DNA from: Chloroflexota bacterium
GTDB lineage: Bacteria > Chloroflexota > Anaerolineae > Anaerolineales > UBA4823
Length of the DNA stretch: 64,000 bases
Direction of reading: 5' to 3'
Assembly: GCA_029782365.1 (NCBI GenBank)
Contig: JAKOUW010000017.1
Location: 1 to 64,000, forward strand
This document shows positions 38,172 through 47,200 of the stretch, in pieces; within the stretch, counting starts at the first letter, position 1; the number at the start of each line of letters is the position of its first letter. A program made the translations under genes and the position numbers. The notes under the pieces were generated by a model. The model made no database searches. It was not told the origin of the DNA and worked only from the letters and a program-made list of their open reading frames with translations.

Positions 38172-39533
38172 TCACTCCTGGTTGGGAAAATGGGAAAGAT
38201 ACTGCCGTGCAATCTGCGCGGTTTGGCGGGCGAGGTCAGAGATGGGCATTTCGCTGTACTGGGCGACGGAAGAGCGCAGTGTGTCGTTGAGCGGACCAGT
38301 CCATTTGACAGGCAAGGCATGCGCCCCGATGAGAATACCGAGCAGGGTCCCGGCATTGGCTGCATTGCAGTCGGTGTCGAAGCCGCACATCACGGCGATG
38401 CAAATCGTCGCTTCAAAATCGCCGGCGCCGTACAGCATAGCCAGGGCCATCAAAACGGTATTGTTGATGGCATGAGTCGGGTTATAAGAAGCGTTCTTTT
38501 CGAGCAGGCGCTGATAAGCCGTTTGCCATTCAGGCACTTCCTGGTGGACCGCCAGCAATTCTCGGATGGCCGCGGCAGTGCGGCAGTTGGCCGGGATTTC
38601 GGAAAGGCCGGCCTGGATGATCTCGTGCATGTCATGGGTGACGAACGCCCAGGCAAGGCAGGCAGCGGTGAACATGGCGCTGTAGATTCCATTCTTGGTA
38701 TGCGAGAGGGCCGCATCGCGGTAGGCCAGCTCGGCAGCCAATTCAGGATTCCCCGGCACGGCCAGCCCATAGGCATCCACTCGGATACGAGCGCCAATAT
38801 ACTCACGCTCGGGGTTGAGCAAGCGCGCCGCATCCGCAGGTGGAACGCCGAGGATCAGATTGCGATAGGTTGTTCGTTCGGCGGTGTACGTTTTGTGGTA
38901 TGCCAGGTGACTGAGCCACTCGTTTGCGACGTGCTGTGTGGTGAAACCCAGGCCGTGGGTTTCCAGGATGTGCAAAGCCAGGATCGTGTAGTCTGTATCG
39001 TCATCCTCCGGAGCTGAGGTGAATTCACCGGAGAAAAGCCCTTTGAAATTGGGATCAATCGGAAATTCACCCGGGAGCGGGTCGAGACGCTCGATGTAGC
39101 GGGAGAGTGGATAATTGTTTGACAGCTTCAAATACTCTGCAATTTTTCCCCAGTACCCAAACGGTTCGACCGGTTTGCCGAGCACGCAGCCCGCCACACG
39201 GCCCAGCCATGCGCCGTAGATGCAGTCGTACAATTCAGCAGGCTGGATGTCCAGGTGGGTGCGGCGGGGGCCGTCGGGCCGGGCTGCGCGGATTTCTGGC
39301 AAGGTTTCAGGCTCATCATACTCAAACTCTTTGTGGCGCGGCGCGCTCAGGAGTGCTTGGTAGAGGTCAGCCAAATTTTCGCCGGACGCCTGGCGGTCCA
39401 ATGCGCTGCGGAAGCCCGCCACTGCGCATCCCTCTTCCTGCATTTGGCGAATTTCTGCGAGGATGATCATGCGCAGGGTTTCCTCATTCAGCAGGCGTAA
39501 AAATGAATTTTGAAACAGGGATAACGAGTTCAT
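38172..39533 (-). CDS. ADP-ribosylglycohydrolase-family protein
   Basis: The protein has 453 residues from ATG 39533, which overlaps the LacI stop (ATGA). Metal-binding motifs of the family are DDDTDYTILALHIL in the middle and GFDTDCNAANAGTLLG near the C-terminus; YGAWLGRVAGCVLGKPVE is the usual opening. Family enzymes remove ADP-ribose from proteins or act on related N-glycosidic bonds. Residues 1-100 form an extra N-terminal domain. Its position between a LacI regulator and sugar hydrolases suggests a sugar N- or O-glycoside as substrate instead of a modified protein. Confidence 0.88.
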   Translation of the reverse strand: MNSLSLFQNSFLRLLNEETLRMIILAEIRQMQEEGCAVAGFRSALDRQASGENLADLYQALLSAPRHKEFEYDEPETLPEIRAARPDGPRRTHLDIQPAELYDCIYGAWLGRVAGCVLGKPVEPFGYWGKIAEYLKLSNNYPLSRYIERLDPLPGEFPIDPNFKGLFSGEFTSAPEDDDTDYTILALHILETHGLGFTTQHVANEWLSHLAYHKTYTAERTTYRNLILGVPPADAARLLNPEREYIGARIRVDAYGLAVPGNPELAAELAYRDAALSHTKNGIYSAMFTAACLAWAFVTHDMHEIIQAGLSEIPANCRTAAAIRELLAVHQEVPEWQTAYQRLLEKNASYNPTHAINNTVLMALAMLYGAGDFEATICIAVMCGFDTDCNAANAGTLLGILIGAHALPVKWTGPLNDTLRSSVAQYSEMPISDLARQTAQIARQYLSHFPNQE

Positions 39534-40573
39534 TGTGTATTTAAATCCTTGCACGAAGCGCGCACCACCAGGTGTGTGTCGAGAATAACCGTCTGGTGAG
39601 CCTGGTGAGGGTTTCTGATACGATCCAATAGAACGGCGGCGGCTGTCTCACCCATCTCGTACGCCGGCTGGGCCACGCAGGTCAACGGCGGATGGAGGGA
39701 AGAAGCCCAGTCCATGTCGTCGAAACCGACGAGCGAGATTTGAGCAGGGATTTCCAGTCCGTTGGCGTGGATGGCTTGCAGTCCGCCCAGGGTCATCAAG
39801 TTGTTGGCAATCAGGATGGCCGTGGGAGGTTGCGGCAGCGCCAGCAGTTCATTGACGGCAGTGCAGCCGCCGTCCTGCCGGTTGTTGCCCTGGCGCAGGT
39901 AGCTGTCAACATACGGCAGGTGATGTTTTTGCAGGGCTGCCAGGTAGCCCTGTTCGCGCTCGTGCATCACCGAAAGGTGCTTCATTCCCCCCACGTATCC
40001 GATTTTGCTGTGGCCGAGCCTGACAAGGTAATCGACCGCCATTTCTGTCCCGGCGGCGCCGTTGACCAACACCATATCCAGGTCTGGAAGAGCCAGGTAG
40101 CGGTCGATGACGACCAGCGGCATGCCAGACCCGGCAAGCGTCTGGTAACTTTCGGTATTCGCGTTGGTCGGCACGAGGATCATGCCCGCCACGCCTTCTT
40201 CGAGCAGCATGGTGATGAGTTTTTGTTCGCGCTGGGGATCTTCATCCGAGTTGCCCAGGATGATGGTGTAATCTTTTTTGATGGTTAACTTTTCAATGCC
40301 GCGCACCACGCTGCTGAAGAACGGGTTCTGGATATCCGAGATAATGACCCCGATTTTGGAGGTGGTGTTCTTGCGCAGGTTACGAGCGTTGCGGTTGGGT
40401 TGGTAGTTGAGCGCTTTGGCCGCTTCGAGCACGCGCTGGCGCGTCTCATCGCTGACCTCATCAAAACCCGCCAGGACGCGTGAGACGGTGGCCGTGGAGA
40501 CGCCGGCAATCTGTGAGACTTCTTTTACAGTGGCTTTTCTCTGACCGAGTGATTTGCGAACTCGAGCAGCCAT
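39530..40573 (-). CDS. LacI-family transcriptional regulator
   Basis: The protein has 347 residues. The helix-turn-helix and hinge (TVKEVSQIAGVSTATVSRVLAGFDEVSDETRQRVLEAAKALNYQPN) lie at residues about 15-60. A periplasmic-binding-protein-like effector domain follows (IGVIISDIQNPFFSSVVRGIE ... GFDDMDWASSLHPPLTCVAQP). It heads the sugar operon. Two palindromic sites just upstream fit the LacI-family operator form, so it likely represses itself and the eleven genes behind it until a sugar is bound. Confidence 0.93.
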   Translation of the reverse strand: MAARVRKSLGQRKATVKEVSQIAGVSTATVSRVLAGFDEVSDETRQRVLEAAKALNYQPNRNARNLRKNTTSKIGVIISDIQNPFFSSVVRGIEKLTIKKDYTIILGNSDEDPQREQKLITMLLEEGVAGMILVPTNANTESYQTLAGSGMPLVVIDRYLALPDLDMVLVNGAAGTEMAVDYLVRLGHSKIGYVGGMKHLSVMHEREQGYLAALQKHHLPYVDSYLRQGNNRQDGGCTAVNELLALPQPPTAILIANNLMTLGGLQAIHANGLEIPAQISLVGFDDMDWASSLHPPLTCVAQPAYEMGETAAAVLLDRIRNPHQAHQTVILDTHLVVRASCKDLNTQ

Positions 40574-40620
40574 GCGTGGGCCGCCAATCTGGCTGACAGG
40601 CCGAGGAAGACGAACATTTT

Positions 40621-40646
40621 GTAATCGATTACTGTAATCGATTACA
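40621..40646. promoter_or_regulatory. Double LacI-type operator
   Basis: The palindrome GTAATCGATTAC occurs twice in direct succession, at 40621-40632 and 40634-40645. The second is part of the perfect 14-mer TGTAATCGATTACA (40633-40646). Central CG and A/T arms match LacI/GalR operators. The sites lie just downstream of the -10 box of the operon promoter, where a bound repressor would block initiation. Confidence 0.85.
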
Positions 40647-40658
40647 GCGATTGATTAA

Positions 40659-40688
40659 AGTATAGATGATTTTTTACCCTTTTGTCAA
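40659..40688 (-). promoter_or_regulatory. Promoter of the LacI-controlled sugar operon
   Basis: On the minus strand TTGACA (40683-40688) and TATACT (40659-40664) are separated by 18 bases. Transcription would start near 40652, leading into the two operators and then lacI at 40573. Confidence 0.85.
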
Positions 40689-40813
40689 GCAAGATTAATC
40701 TTTCCTTTTCTTCATGCATGGAGGCAATGCTGGGGGACGAAAGTTGACGAGCGCGCAGTTTTTTCATATACTGAGAATAAGTTCACACACATGATTGAAC
40801 AGCAGGAGGGCGT

Positions 40814-41653
40814 ATGGGCAAACAACTGGCAGTCGTTCTCAGCGGCGGCGGCTCGCGCGGCGCGCTGCAGGTCGGCGCGCTGTTGGCGCTGGTGGAAGAG
40901 GGTCTCCAGCCAGACTTGCTGGTCGGCACATCGATCGGAGCAGTCAATGCGGTTACATTAGCTCTGCACGGCTTCAACCAGGTCGGTGTGGCGCGGCTGG
41001 CGCAGGCCTGGCGCGAGGCGGTGGTTTTAAATTTACTGCCCGCCAATTTCTTCCGCCTGACCCTGCGCGCCATGCTGAGGCAAGCCGACAATACACCCGC
41101 CCAGCGCATCCGTGAATTTTTCATTCGTCACGGCATCAGCGAAGAGCTGCGCTTTGGCGATCTTCACTCACCGCGCGTATTGGTGGTCTCTGCAGACCTG
41201 AACACCGGCCGGCCCGTGCTGCACGGCCTGGATTCGCAGGAGAAAGTGCTGGATGGACTGCTCCTTTCATCCTGCCTGCCGCCGTGGTTTTCACCCGTCA
41301 GGCGCGGCGGCAGCTACCAGATGGACGGAGCGGTCGTCAGCAATTTGCCTGTCGAACCGGCTTTGCAGGCCGGAGCGACAGAAATCGTGGCGCTGGATGT
41401 GCTGGACATCGGCGAATTTGCCGCGCACACCGGCGGAACAGGCGAATTTATCGACCAGATGGCTTATGCGATGGAGCGCCGCGAGGTCGAGTTGGAGCTG
41501 GAGATCGCCAGGCAGCGCGGCGTCTCAGTGCGGTATATTCCTCTCCCAGCCAATCCGCGGGTTTTGATATGGGATTTCCAGCACAGCGAGGCGCTGATGG
41601 CCGAAGGCGACCGCCTGGCGCGCCTGGCGCTGGCGGGGCAATTCTCAGGATAA
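40814..41653 (+). CDS. Patatin-like phospholipase
   Basis: The protein has 279 residues of the patatin/RssA family. The oxyanion loop GGGSRGALQVGAL lies at about residues 12-24, the nucleophile in GTSIG (about residue 40) and the catalytic Asp in MDGAVVSNLPV. It should hydrolyse acyl esters of phospholipids or other lipids in the cytoplasm or at the membrane. AGGAGG precedes the ATG. The 3' end overlaps the convergent ferredoxin-type gene by 9 bases. Confidence 0.9.
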   Translation: MGKQLAVVLSGGGSRGALQVGALLALVEEGLQPDLLVGTSIGAVNAVTLALHGFNQVGVARLAQAWREAVVLNLLPANFFRLTLRAMLRQADNTPAQRIREFFIRHGISEELRFGDLHSPRVLVVSADLNTGRPVLHGLDSQEKVLDGLLLSSCLPPWFSPVRRGGSYQMDGAVVSNLPVEPALQAGATEIVALDVLDIGEFAAHTGGTGEFIDQMAYAMERREVELELEIARQRGVSVRYIPLPANPRVLIWDFQHSEALMAEGDRLARLALAGQFSG

Positions 41654-42721
41654 GCCGCGGCTGGCGAGGCGCATGCTGCGCCATTCGGCCTCGCTGACCG
41701 GCGGCGGCACGAAATCTGCGGAGGGCCGGTTCACCAGGACCAGGGCCTGCTCCGGGCACACCGGAACGCACACGCCGCAGCCCACGCAGCGGTGCTCATC
41801 GACCTGGACGGTCCACTGCCCCTGGGACAGCGCTGAGAACTGGCATGCGTCCAGGCAGGCCAGACAAGCGCCGCACAGGGTTTCATCCACCGTGTTGACA
41901 TAGGCCGAGCGCGCTACCACGTTCGCCAGGCCCAGGTCGGCCATGCCGCGCAGGATGCCGCACGAGCATGTGCAGCAGTTGCAAATATACCAACCCCCCT
42001 CCTGCGTATTGCTGACCGAATGCACCAGTCCGGCGGCCGCGGCGCGCTGCAGCGTTGCCTGCGCCTGGTCGCGGCTCAAGGCGCGCACCACGCTGCTGGC
42101 GTCGAACATGCCCGGCGTACTGCCCAGCACCATGCACACATCCAGGGGATGCTCACAGGGATCGCCAACCAGCGCCTTCTGTTTGCGGCAGATACAGTCC
42201 ACCACACCCCAGGCCTGCGCCCGGTCGAGGATGGCGCTCACCGATTCGTAAGGAGCGATTTCCAGGCCAGCTTTGATCGTCTCTTGCACCGGAATGACGC
42301 GGTGCACCTGCGGAGCCACAGCCAGCAAGCGCCCGAATGCCTGGCGGTAATACGTTTCAAACAAGCTTGCCAGCTCGGCATCTATGCGGTTGACCTGCAT
42401 TTCATAGATGCCGACGACGAAAGGCATCAAGGCATAGCGCAGGCCATCTTCGGCGCGCGTGCAGGTGATCAGGCCGCGTTTGGCCATGCTTTTCAACATA
42501 GGCTGAACCTGCTGCGGATCGGCGCTGCAGCGGGCAGCGACCAGCGCCGGCGGCTCTGGCTCGGGGCGCAAGGCAGACGCCAGCCGGGCTTCTTGTGGTG
42601 TGAACAGGACACTCAACAGGCGCAGTTCGCTGTGATCGGCAGCCGGGGGAAAGCCGTTGGGCAGGGCGTCCAGGCAGGCCGCTAAGGGACGGTAGAGTTC
42701 GAGGTCAATTTCAGTTTCCAT
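41645..42721 (-). CDS. 4Fe-4S ferredoxin-type protein with N-terminal regulatory-like region
   Basis: The protein has 358 residues from ATG 42721. An internal Cys cluster (WGVVDCICRKQKALVGDPCEHPLDVC, then YICNCCTCSC) is followed by two 4Fe-4S clusters of the bacterial ferredoxin form (CGACLACLDACQ and CVGCGVCVPVCP). The N-terminal 150 residues include a winged-helix-like stretch (QQVQPMLKSMAKRGLI). The layout matches ferredoxin-type proteins seen with anaerobic respiration, but no partner gene is adjacent. TATAAT stands 6 bases before the ATG with no ribosome site, suggesting a leaderless message. Confidence 0.85.
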   Translation of the reverse strand: METEIDLELYRPLAACLDALPNGFPPAADHSELRLLSVLFTPQEARLASALRPEPEPPALVAARCSADPQQVQPMLKSMAKRGLITCTRAEDGLRYALMPFVVGIYEMQVNRIDAELASLFETYYRQAFGRLLAVAPQVHRVIPVQETIKAGLEIAPYESVSAILDRAQAWGVVDCICRKQKALVGDPCEHPLDVCMVLGSTPGMFDASSVVRALSRDQAQATLQRAAAAGLVHSVSNTQEGGWYICNCCTCSCGILRGMADLGLANVVARSAYVNTVDETLCGACLACLDACQFSALSQGQWTVQVDEHRCVGCGVCVPVCPEQALVLVNRPSADFVPPPVSEAEWRSMRLASRGLS

Positions 42722-42727
42722 GATTAA

Positions 42728-42733
42728 ATTATA
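42728..42733 (-). promoter_or_regulatory. -10 box placed for a leaderless transcript
   Basis: Minus-strand TATAAT ends exactly 6 bases before the ATG of the ferredoxin-type gene. The -35 region is poor. Confidence 0.5.
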
Positions 42734-42762
42734 CAGGAAACTTGAAAAAGGAATCCGCCAGG

Positions 42763-43239
42763 TCAGCCGGCCAACAAATCGGACATCGATTTTTCGGCCG
42801 CGCTGCGCGAGATGCCCGACGCATAGATCCACTCGGTCAGCAGGGATTTCAACGCCCGCTCCAGGATGCTTTTTTCCTGCTCATTGAGTTTCGAGACATG
42901 CTTGAAGTTATTCAAGTCGCGCACCAAACGGCAGATCGATTCGAGCTGGCCATCTTTCAGCATACTTTGCAGCAGCTCTTTGCGCGCCAGGCGGTCTTCT
43001 GGCAGGGGCTCGGGCTGGCTGCTGAGGATGGCAAACAATTCCTTGAATTTTTCGGGTGGGGTGGGCCGGCGCAGGCTGCGCTGCTGGATATCATCCACAG
43101 GGATCCAAATTGTCAGGTCATCGGTGCGCACCACGTAACAACGGGTAGGTGCGCCTTGCACATTTCTTTCTTCGATACCGACAATTTCGCCCAGGCCATA
43201 GGACAGGTGAATCACTTTTTCGCCAATCTCAAAGCTCAT
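42763..43239 (-). CDS. CarD/CdnL-type transcription factor
   Basis: The 158-residue protein has the RNA-polymerase-interacting Tudor-like domain (MSFEIGEKVIHLSYGLGEIVGIEERNV ... CYVVRTDDLTIWIPVDDI, residues 1-55) and a helical C-terminal domain. This is the CarD/CdnL arrangement, a factor that binds the polymerase beta subunit and stabilises open complexes, notably at rRNA promoters. A GGTGAAG ribosome site lies before the ATG. The 158-base leader contains a terminator-like hairpin. Confidence 0.88.
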   Translation of the reverse strand: MSFEIGEKVIHLSYGLGEIVGIEERNVQGAPTRCYVVRTDDLTIWIPVDDIQQRSLRRPTPPEKFKELFAILSSQPEPLPEDRLARKELLQSMLKDGQLESICRLVRDLNNFKHVSKLNEQEKSILERALKSLLTEWIYASGISRSAAEKSMSDLLAG

Positions 43240-43331
43240 ACTTCACCTTTGCTCCTCTCTTACATAACCTCAAAGCAGTTTGTGCACTACCGCTGGTGAG
43301 GCGCTCCAGCCGGCAGGCAAATGATACATCC

Positions 43332-43372
43332 GATTTGAAAAAATCAGCCGCCATTCTGCAGAATAGCGGCTG
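43332..43372 (-). terminator. Terminator-like hairpin in the carD leader
   Basis: A 7-bp GC stem (CAGCCGC/GCGGCTG, 43345-43351 with 43366-43372) encloses the self-complementary ATTCTGCAGAAT with one mismatch. On the minus strand it is followed by ATTTTTTC. It lies between the likely carD promoter (-10 at 43404-43409) and the carD start, so it could act as an attenuator. Confidence 0.65.
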
Positions 43373-43403
43373 TTAACCGGTCACGCTCTGTAATCAGGGT
43401 TAT

Positions 43404-43409
43404 ATTATA
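43404..43409 (-). promoter_or_regulatory. Putative -10 box of carD
   Basis: Minus-strand TATAAT, about 165 bases before the carD ATG; no strong -35 box is seen. Confidence 0.45.
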
Positions 43410-43548
43410 CCACAGCGGCGGCTGATTTTACCTGCCTGCTGAAAAACGATTGACAGGCTGAGGAAACAGTATAAAGTTAATCAATGGAGCGTCTGGTGAT
43501 GGCACGAGCAAAACCCAGGCGACAATTTTGCCAAAGGAATGTGTCTTC

Positions 43549-44226
43549 ATGAAAACACTAATCATCTCGAGTTTGAAAACATTTATCATTGGCGCAATCC
43601 TGCTGGGGATACTGCTTTTTCTCCCAGCCTGGACATTCAATTATTGGCAGGCCTGGGTGTTCATCCTGGTTTTTTTGACCTCGGTGAACGGGATTGGAGT
43701 GTACCTTGCGCTGTATAACCCTGAGCTTTTGGAACGCCGTAAAAATGTCGGCCCGGCGGCAGAACAGAGCCCGCTGCAGAAAGTGGTCATCACCATCGGC
43801 ATCCTGGTAAATGTGGGCGTGCTAATTTTTTCGGGGCTCGATCACCGCTTTGGCTGGTCACCCTCTGCGCCCCTGGTCGCCTGGCTGGGTGACGCCCTGG
43901 TTGTCGTCGGCCTGGCGATCAACCTGCTTGTCTTCCGGGAGAACACCTTCGGCGGTTCAACTGTGGAGATCTTTGAAAACCAAAAAGTGATTTCGACCGG
44001 CCCTTACGCGCTGATCCGGCATCCGATGTATTGCGGGGTGATCATCATGCTGGCCGGCGTTCCGCTGGCGCTTGGTTCGTTGTGGGGGCTGTGGATCATC
44101 GTCCTGGCCCTGCCGGTGCTCATCGTGCGCATCCTGGATGAGGAAAAGGTGCTGGCTAATGATTTAGCCGGTTATGCGGAGTATAAGAAAAAAGTGCATT
44201 ACCGCCTGGTGCCGTTTATCTGGTGA
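43549..44226 (+). CDS. Isoprenylcysteine carboxyl methyltransferase-family membrane protein
   Basis: The protein has 225 residues from ATG 43549 (MKTLIISSLKTF). It has five or six membrane segments and the ICMT/phospholipid-methyltransferase signature TGPYALIRHPMYCGVIIML, with EEKVLANDLAGYAEYKKKVHYRLVPFIW at the C-terminus. Bacterial members methylate small lipid-like or phenolic substrates using S-adenosylmethionine. A distant relative in this window (55210-55797) is interrupted by a stop codon. Confidence 0.88.
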   Translation: MKTLIISSLKTFIIGAILLGILLFLPAWTFNYWQAWVFILVFLTSVNGIGVYLALYNPELLERRKNVGPAAEQSPLQKVVITIGILVNVGVLIFSGLDHRFGWSPSAPLVAWLGDALVVVGLAINLLVFRENTFGGSTVEIFENQKVISTGPYALIRHPMYCGVIIMLAGVPLALGSLWGLWIIVLALPVLIVRILDEEKVLANDLAGYAEYKKKVHYRLVPFIW

Positions 44227-44267
44227 ACGCCTGGCGCTTGATTGTGACCACAATCCCCAACCTGCCA

Positions 44268-47200
44268 TCAGCGAGTTAACAAGGGCAAGAAAACCGTCGG
44301 CGGGAGATAATTGGCAACCACCGTGCGTTCGCGATCCATCGTGACGTTGATCGAAAGGCCGGCGCCAACCTCATCGCCGCTCCAACCGGCAAAGTGGAAA
44401 CCAGCTGACAGGCTGGCGGTCAGGGTCAGGTGCGCGCCGGCGGTATACTGCGTGCCGCTGTGGCAGTCTGGCGGCGTGTTGGGGGTGACCACCCCACCAG
44501 CAGGGAAACTGTGCGCCAAATGCAGGGTGTAGCAGGTAGCAGCAAAGCCTGCGAATGGGTAAGCCGAGGTAAAGTATCCACTGTCCATCTGCCAGAAGAG
44601 AGGTGTGCCGCCGCTGGGCTGATCCAGCAGGCTCAAATTAACCAGGCGGTAAGGGCCATCCAGGCCGGAAGTGCGCAGTTCATCACCATCAAACGGCAGA
44701 ACTGCAGAATGAATGCCTTGCGCCAGCGAAACGGATATGGCGCGGTGCGCGACGATCACTCCCCCGGCGTCCAGGTCACCAGAGAGCAGAAACTGCCCCG
44801 AGCGGGCAGCGTTCAAGCCCACGTTGACCTGCAGGGTATCTGCCTTGCCGGTTTGCGGATTGAGCGCGGCCTGGTCGGAATACACGCCGGTCAAAGAAAC
44901 AGAAGGGTCCGCCACGCTCAGCAGCGCGCTGATCTGGCGATCGTAGAGCACGCCGGCGTCGCTGCCAGATGCTGCCAGGTTGATGAGCAAGAAGCCGGGA
45001 ACTGCCGGTATTTTATAGGCCGCTGTATAAACGCCGCTGTGCGGAGAGAAAACAAGCGTGTCTGTCACCAGGTCGGAGCGGTACACGTTGGCTGACAGCG
45101 CCGCACCGGCCAGGTTTGCTCCGGCCCCCGCCAGCGTGGCAGTCAGGTGAGCGGTGTCACCAACCGAGTACAGCGCTTTGTCACGGCTGAGGCTCAAGAT
45201 ACGCGGCGCCGAGCTGAAGGCGCTGAGGGTAAACAACGCCCCAGCCGGCCCGGCGTGAGCGGCGGTGATCACCGCCGTATAAACGCCAGGCGCCGGCGCA
45301 GTCAGGCTGTAAACGAGCGTTGCGGCGGAGAGAATCGAGGCTGGCTGAGCCTCGAAAGAAACCGTTCCTGGATGCTGGGCGGCGTAAGCAGGTGTGATTG
45401 TCAAGCCAGCAGGGGTTTTCAAGCGCAGGCCGGCGTCTCCATTCAGCCAGGTGAGCTGCACCAGGGCGCTGGCAGGGCCGTCAACCTGGATCGTCCTGGA
45501 GATCACCAGGCCATTGGCGATTTCACCTCGCTGAGAGGCGATCAGGCGCAAGGCAGGTGCAGCGCCAGCGCTCGGACTCGCCAGGCCGGCTGGCAATGCC
45601 GCAGACGGCGGGCGTGCGATGCACAGGCCGGGCTGTTTCAACCAGACCAGCAAACAATCGATCGAGGTTGTGCTGGAGATTGGATTCCCGCCATCGAAAT
45701 ATGCAGGAATGCCCATAAAACCGGAATGTGTCTCACCGGTCCAGTATCGATTGGCACTGCCGCGCACCGTCTGCGGGCAGGCCGGAGAACAATTCTTTAT
45801 GTAAAGCTGCCCAACCGCGCTGTACTGTCCAACGATGCCATCGTTCGGGCCGTCGAAGGGCAGGAGGATTTTGCCGAGCAGCCAGCCGCCCGAATCGCTG
45901 GAATCGCCGCCAACAAAATTGTAAGAAAGGAAGGGCTGATTCGGAGCGATGCTGTTGAAGCGCAGGACGGCAGGCGTCTCAAACTGGCATAAACCGGCAT
46001 GGACAACACAAAATACGGCCGCGCTCACCCCAGAGATTGGATTGCGGTCGAGCAGGAAGTTAACCAAATATTCGGTCGTGATGCCAGCGTGCATACTGCC
46101 AAAGGTGTACAGGGCGCTGAACATGCGGCCGGCTTCGGAGGGCGAGAGCGTATTTAGGTACGCCCGGCTGATCAGCCCTCCCATACTGTGGGCCACTAGG
46201 ATGATCTTTTGGCCTTTGTTTTCGGGCTTTGAGAGGAGGTAACCAACCTGCCGCGCCAGGCAGGCGGCATTTTCTTCGATGGGAGGCGTGAGGGAGGGGG
46301 TCGTGGTGAGCTGAGCCTGGTAAACTTTGAAACCGTGCGCTGTGAAAATATCAGGCGCTGTGCCGAAATAAGCCGGGGCATTGCCGTGGCCGCCGCTGAA
46401 GGCAGTCTGCAGATTGTAAGGCCCAAGTGGAACCGGCTCGCACTGGTCGCCGCCTCCGCCGGTATCGAACGTCATGATGCCGTGCACCAGCAAAATGATC
46501 TGGTGAAACGCAACGAAATCCTGTCCGGTCAGGTTGCCGTACAGGATGGGCACCTTGATCTGGTCGGGCGCAAAAGCGGTGAAATCCGAACTGCCGGCGC
46601 TGGCTTTGAACGAGTAGCTGTCAATGAGCAGGCCGTTGATGCGGTACCGGCCATCTTGCCCGGTGACCGCCGCGTCGCCCTGATCATCGTACACCACCAC
46701 GCCGGGAACTGGCCTGCCCAGGCTGTCGAGTACCTGGCCCGAGATGGTGTTGTTGGTAATCTGATCGCCCTGCAAGAAGTGGACAAATGTATCATCAAAA
46801 CCATTGGTGTCAAGCGGCACCAGGTTGTCGGCGTCAGAATTGAACACAACTTCCTGTCCGGAGGCGGATAGACTGGAATAATCGTATGAATAATAATTGG
46901 CTTGAGATCCATCGCTGGAGACAGAAACCCGGGAAGTTTGTCCGTTCAGGCGGTCGTGAACAAAAATATCCTGCACATTGTTGGTATCGCCCGGCACCAG
47001 GTTGCTGGCATATGAATTGAAAGACACAAAGCGCCCGTCGTAGGAGATCGCCGGATACCGGGAAAATTGGTTGCCCTCTGTTCCATCGCTGGCAATAGAA
47101 GCTCGACTGACCTGGCCGGTGAACAGGTCGCGCACGTAGACATCATCCTGAAAATTGTTGTCCTGCGGAACCAGTTTTGCATTGGTGGAAAACGCCACGT

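Larger units (their letters stand above)
43240..43548. other. Regulatory gap between carD and the methyltransferase gene
   Basis: No gene is seen in this 309-base divergent gap. It holds the carD leader and promoter, a terminator-like hairpin, a 13-bp inverted repeat (43340-43352 with 43417-43429), and a possible plus-strand promoter for the methyltransferase (TTGACA 43450-43455 and TATAAA 43470-43475, with a short 14-base spacer). Confidence 0.6.
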
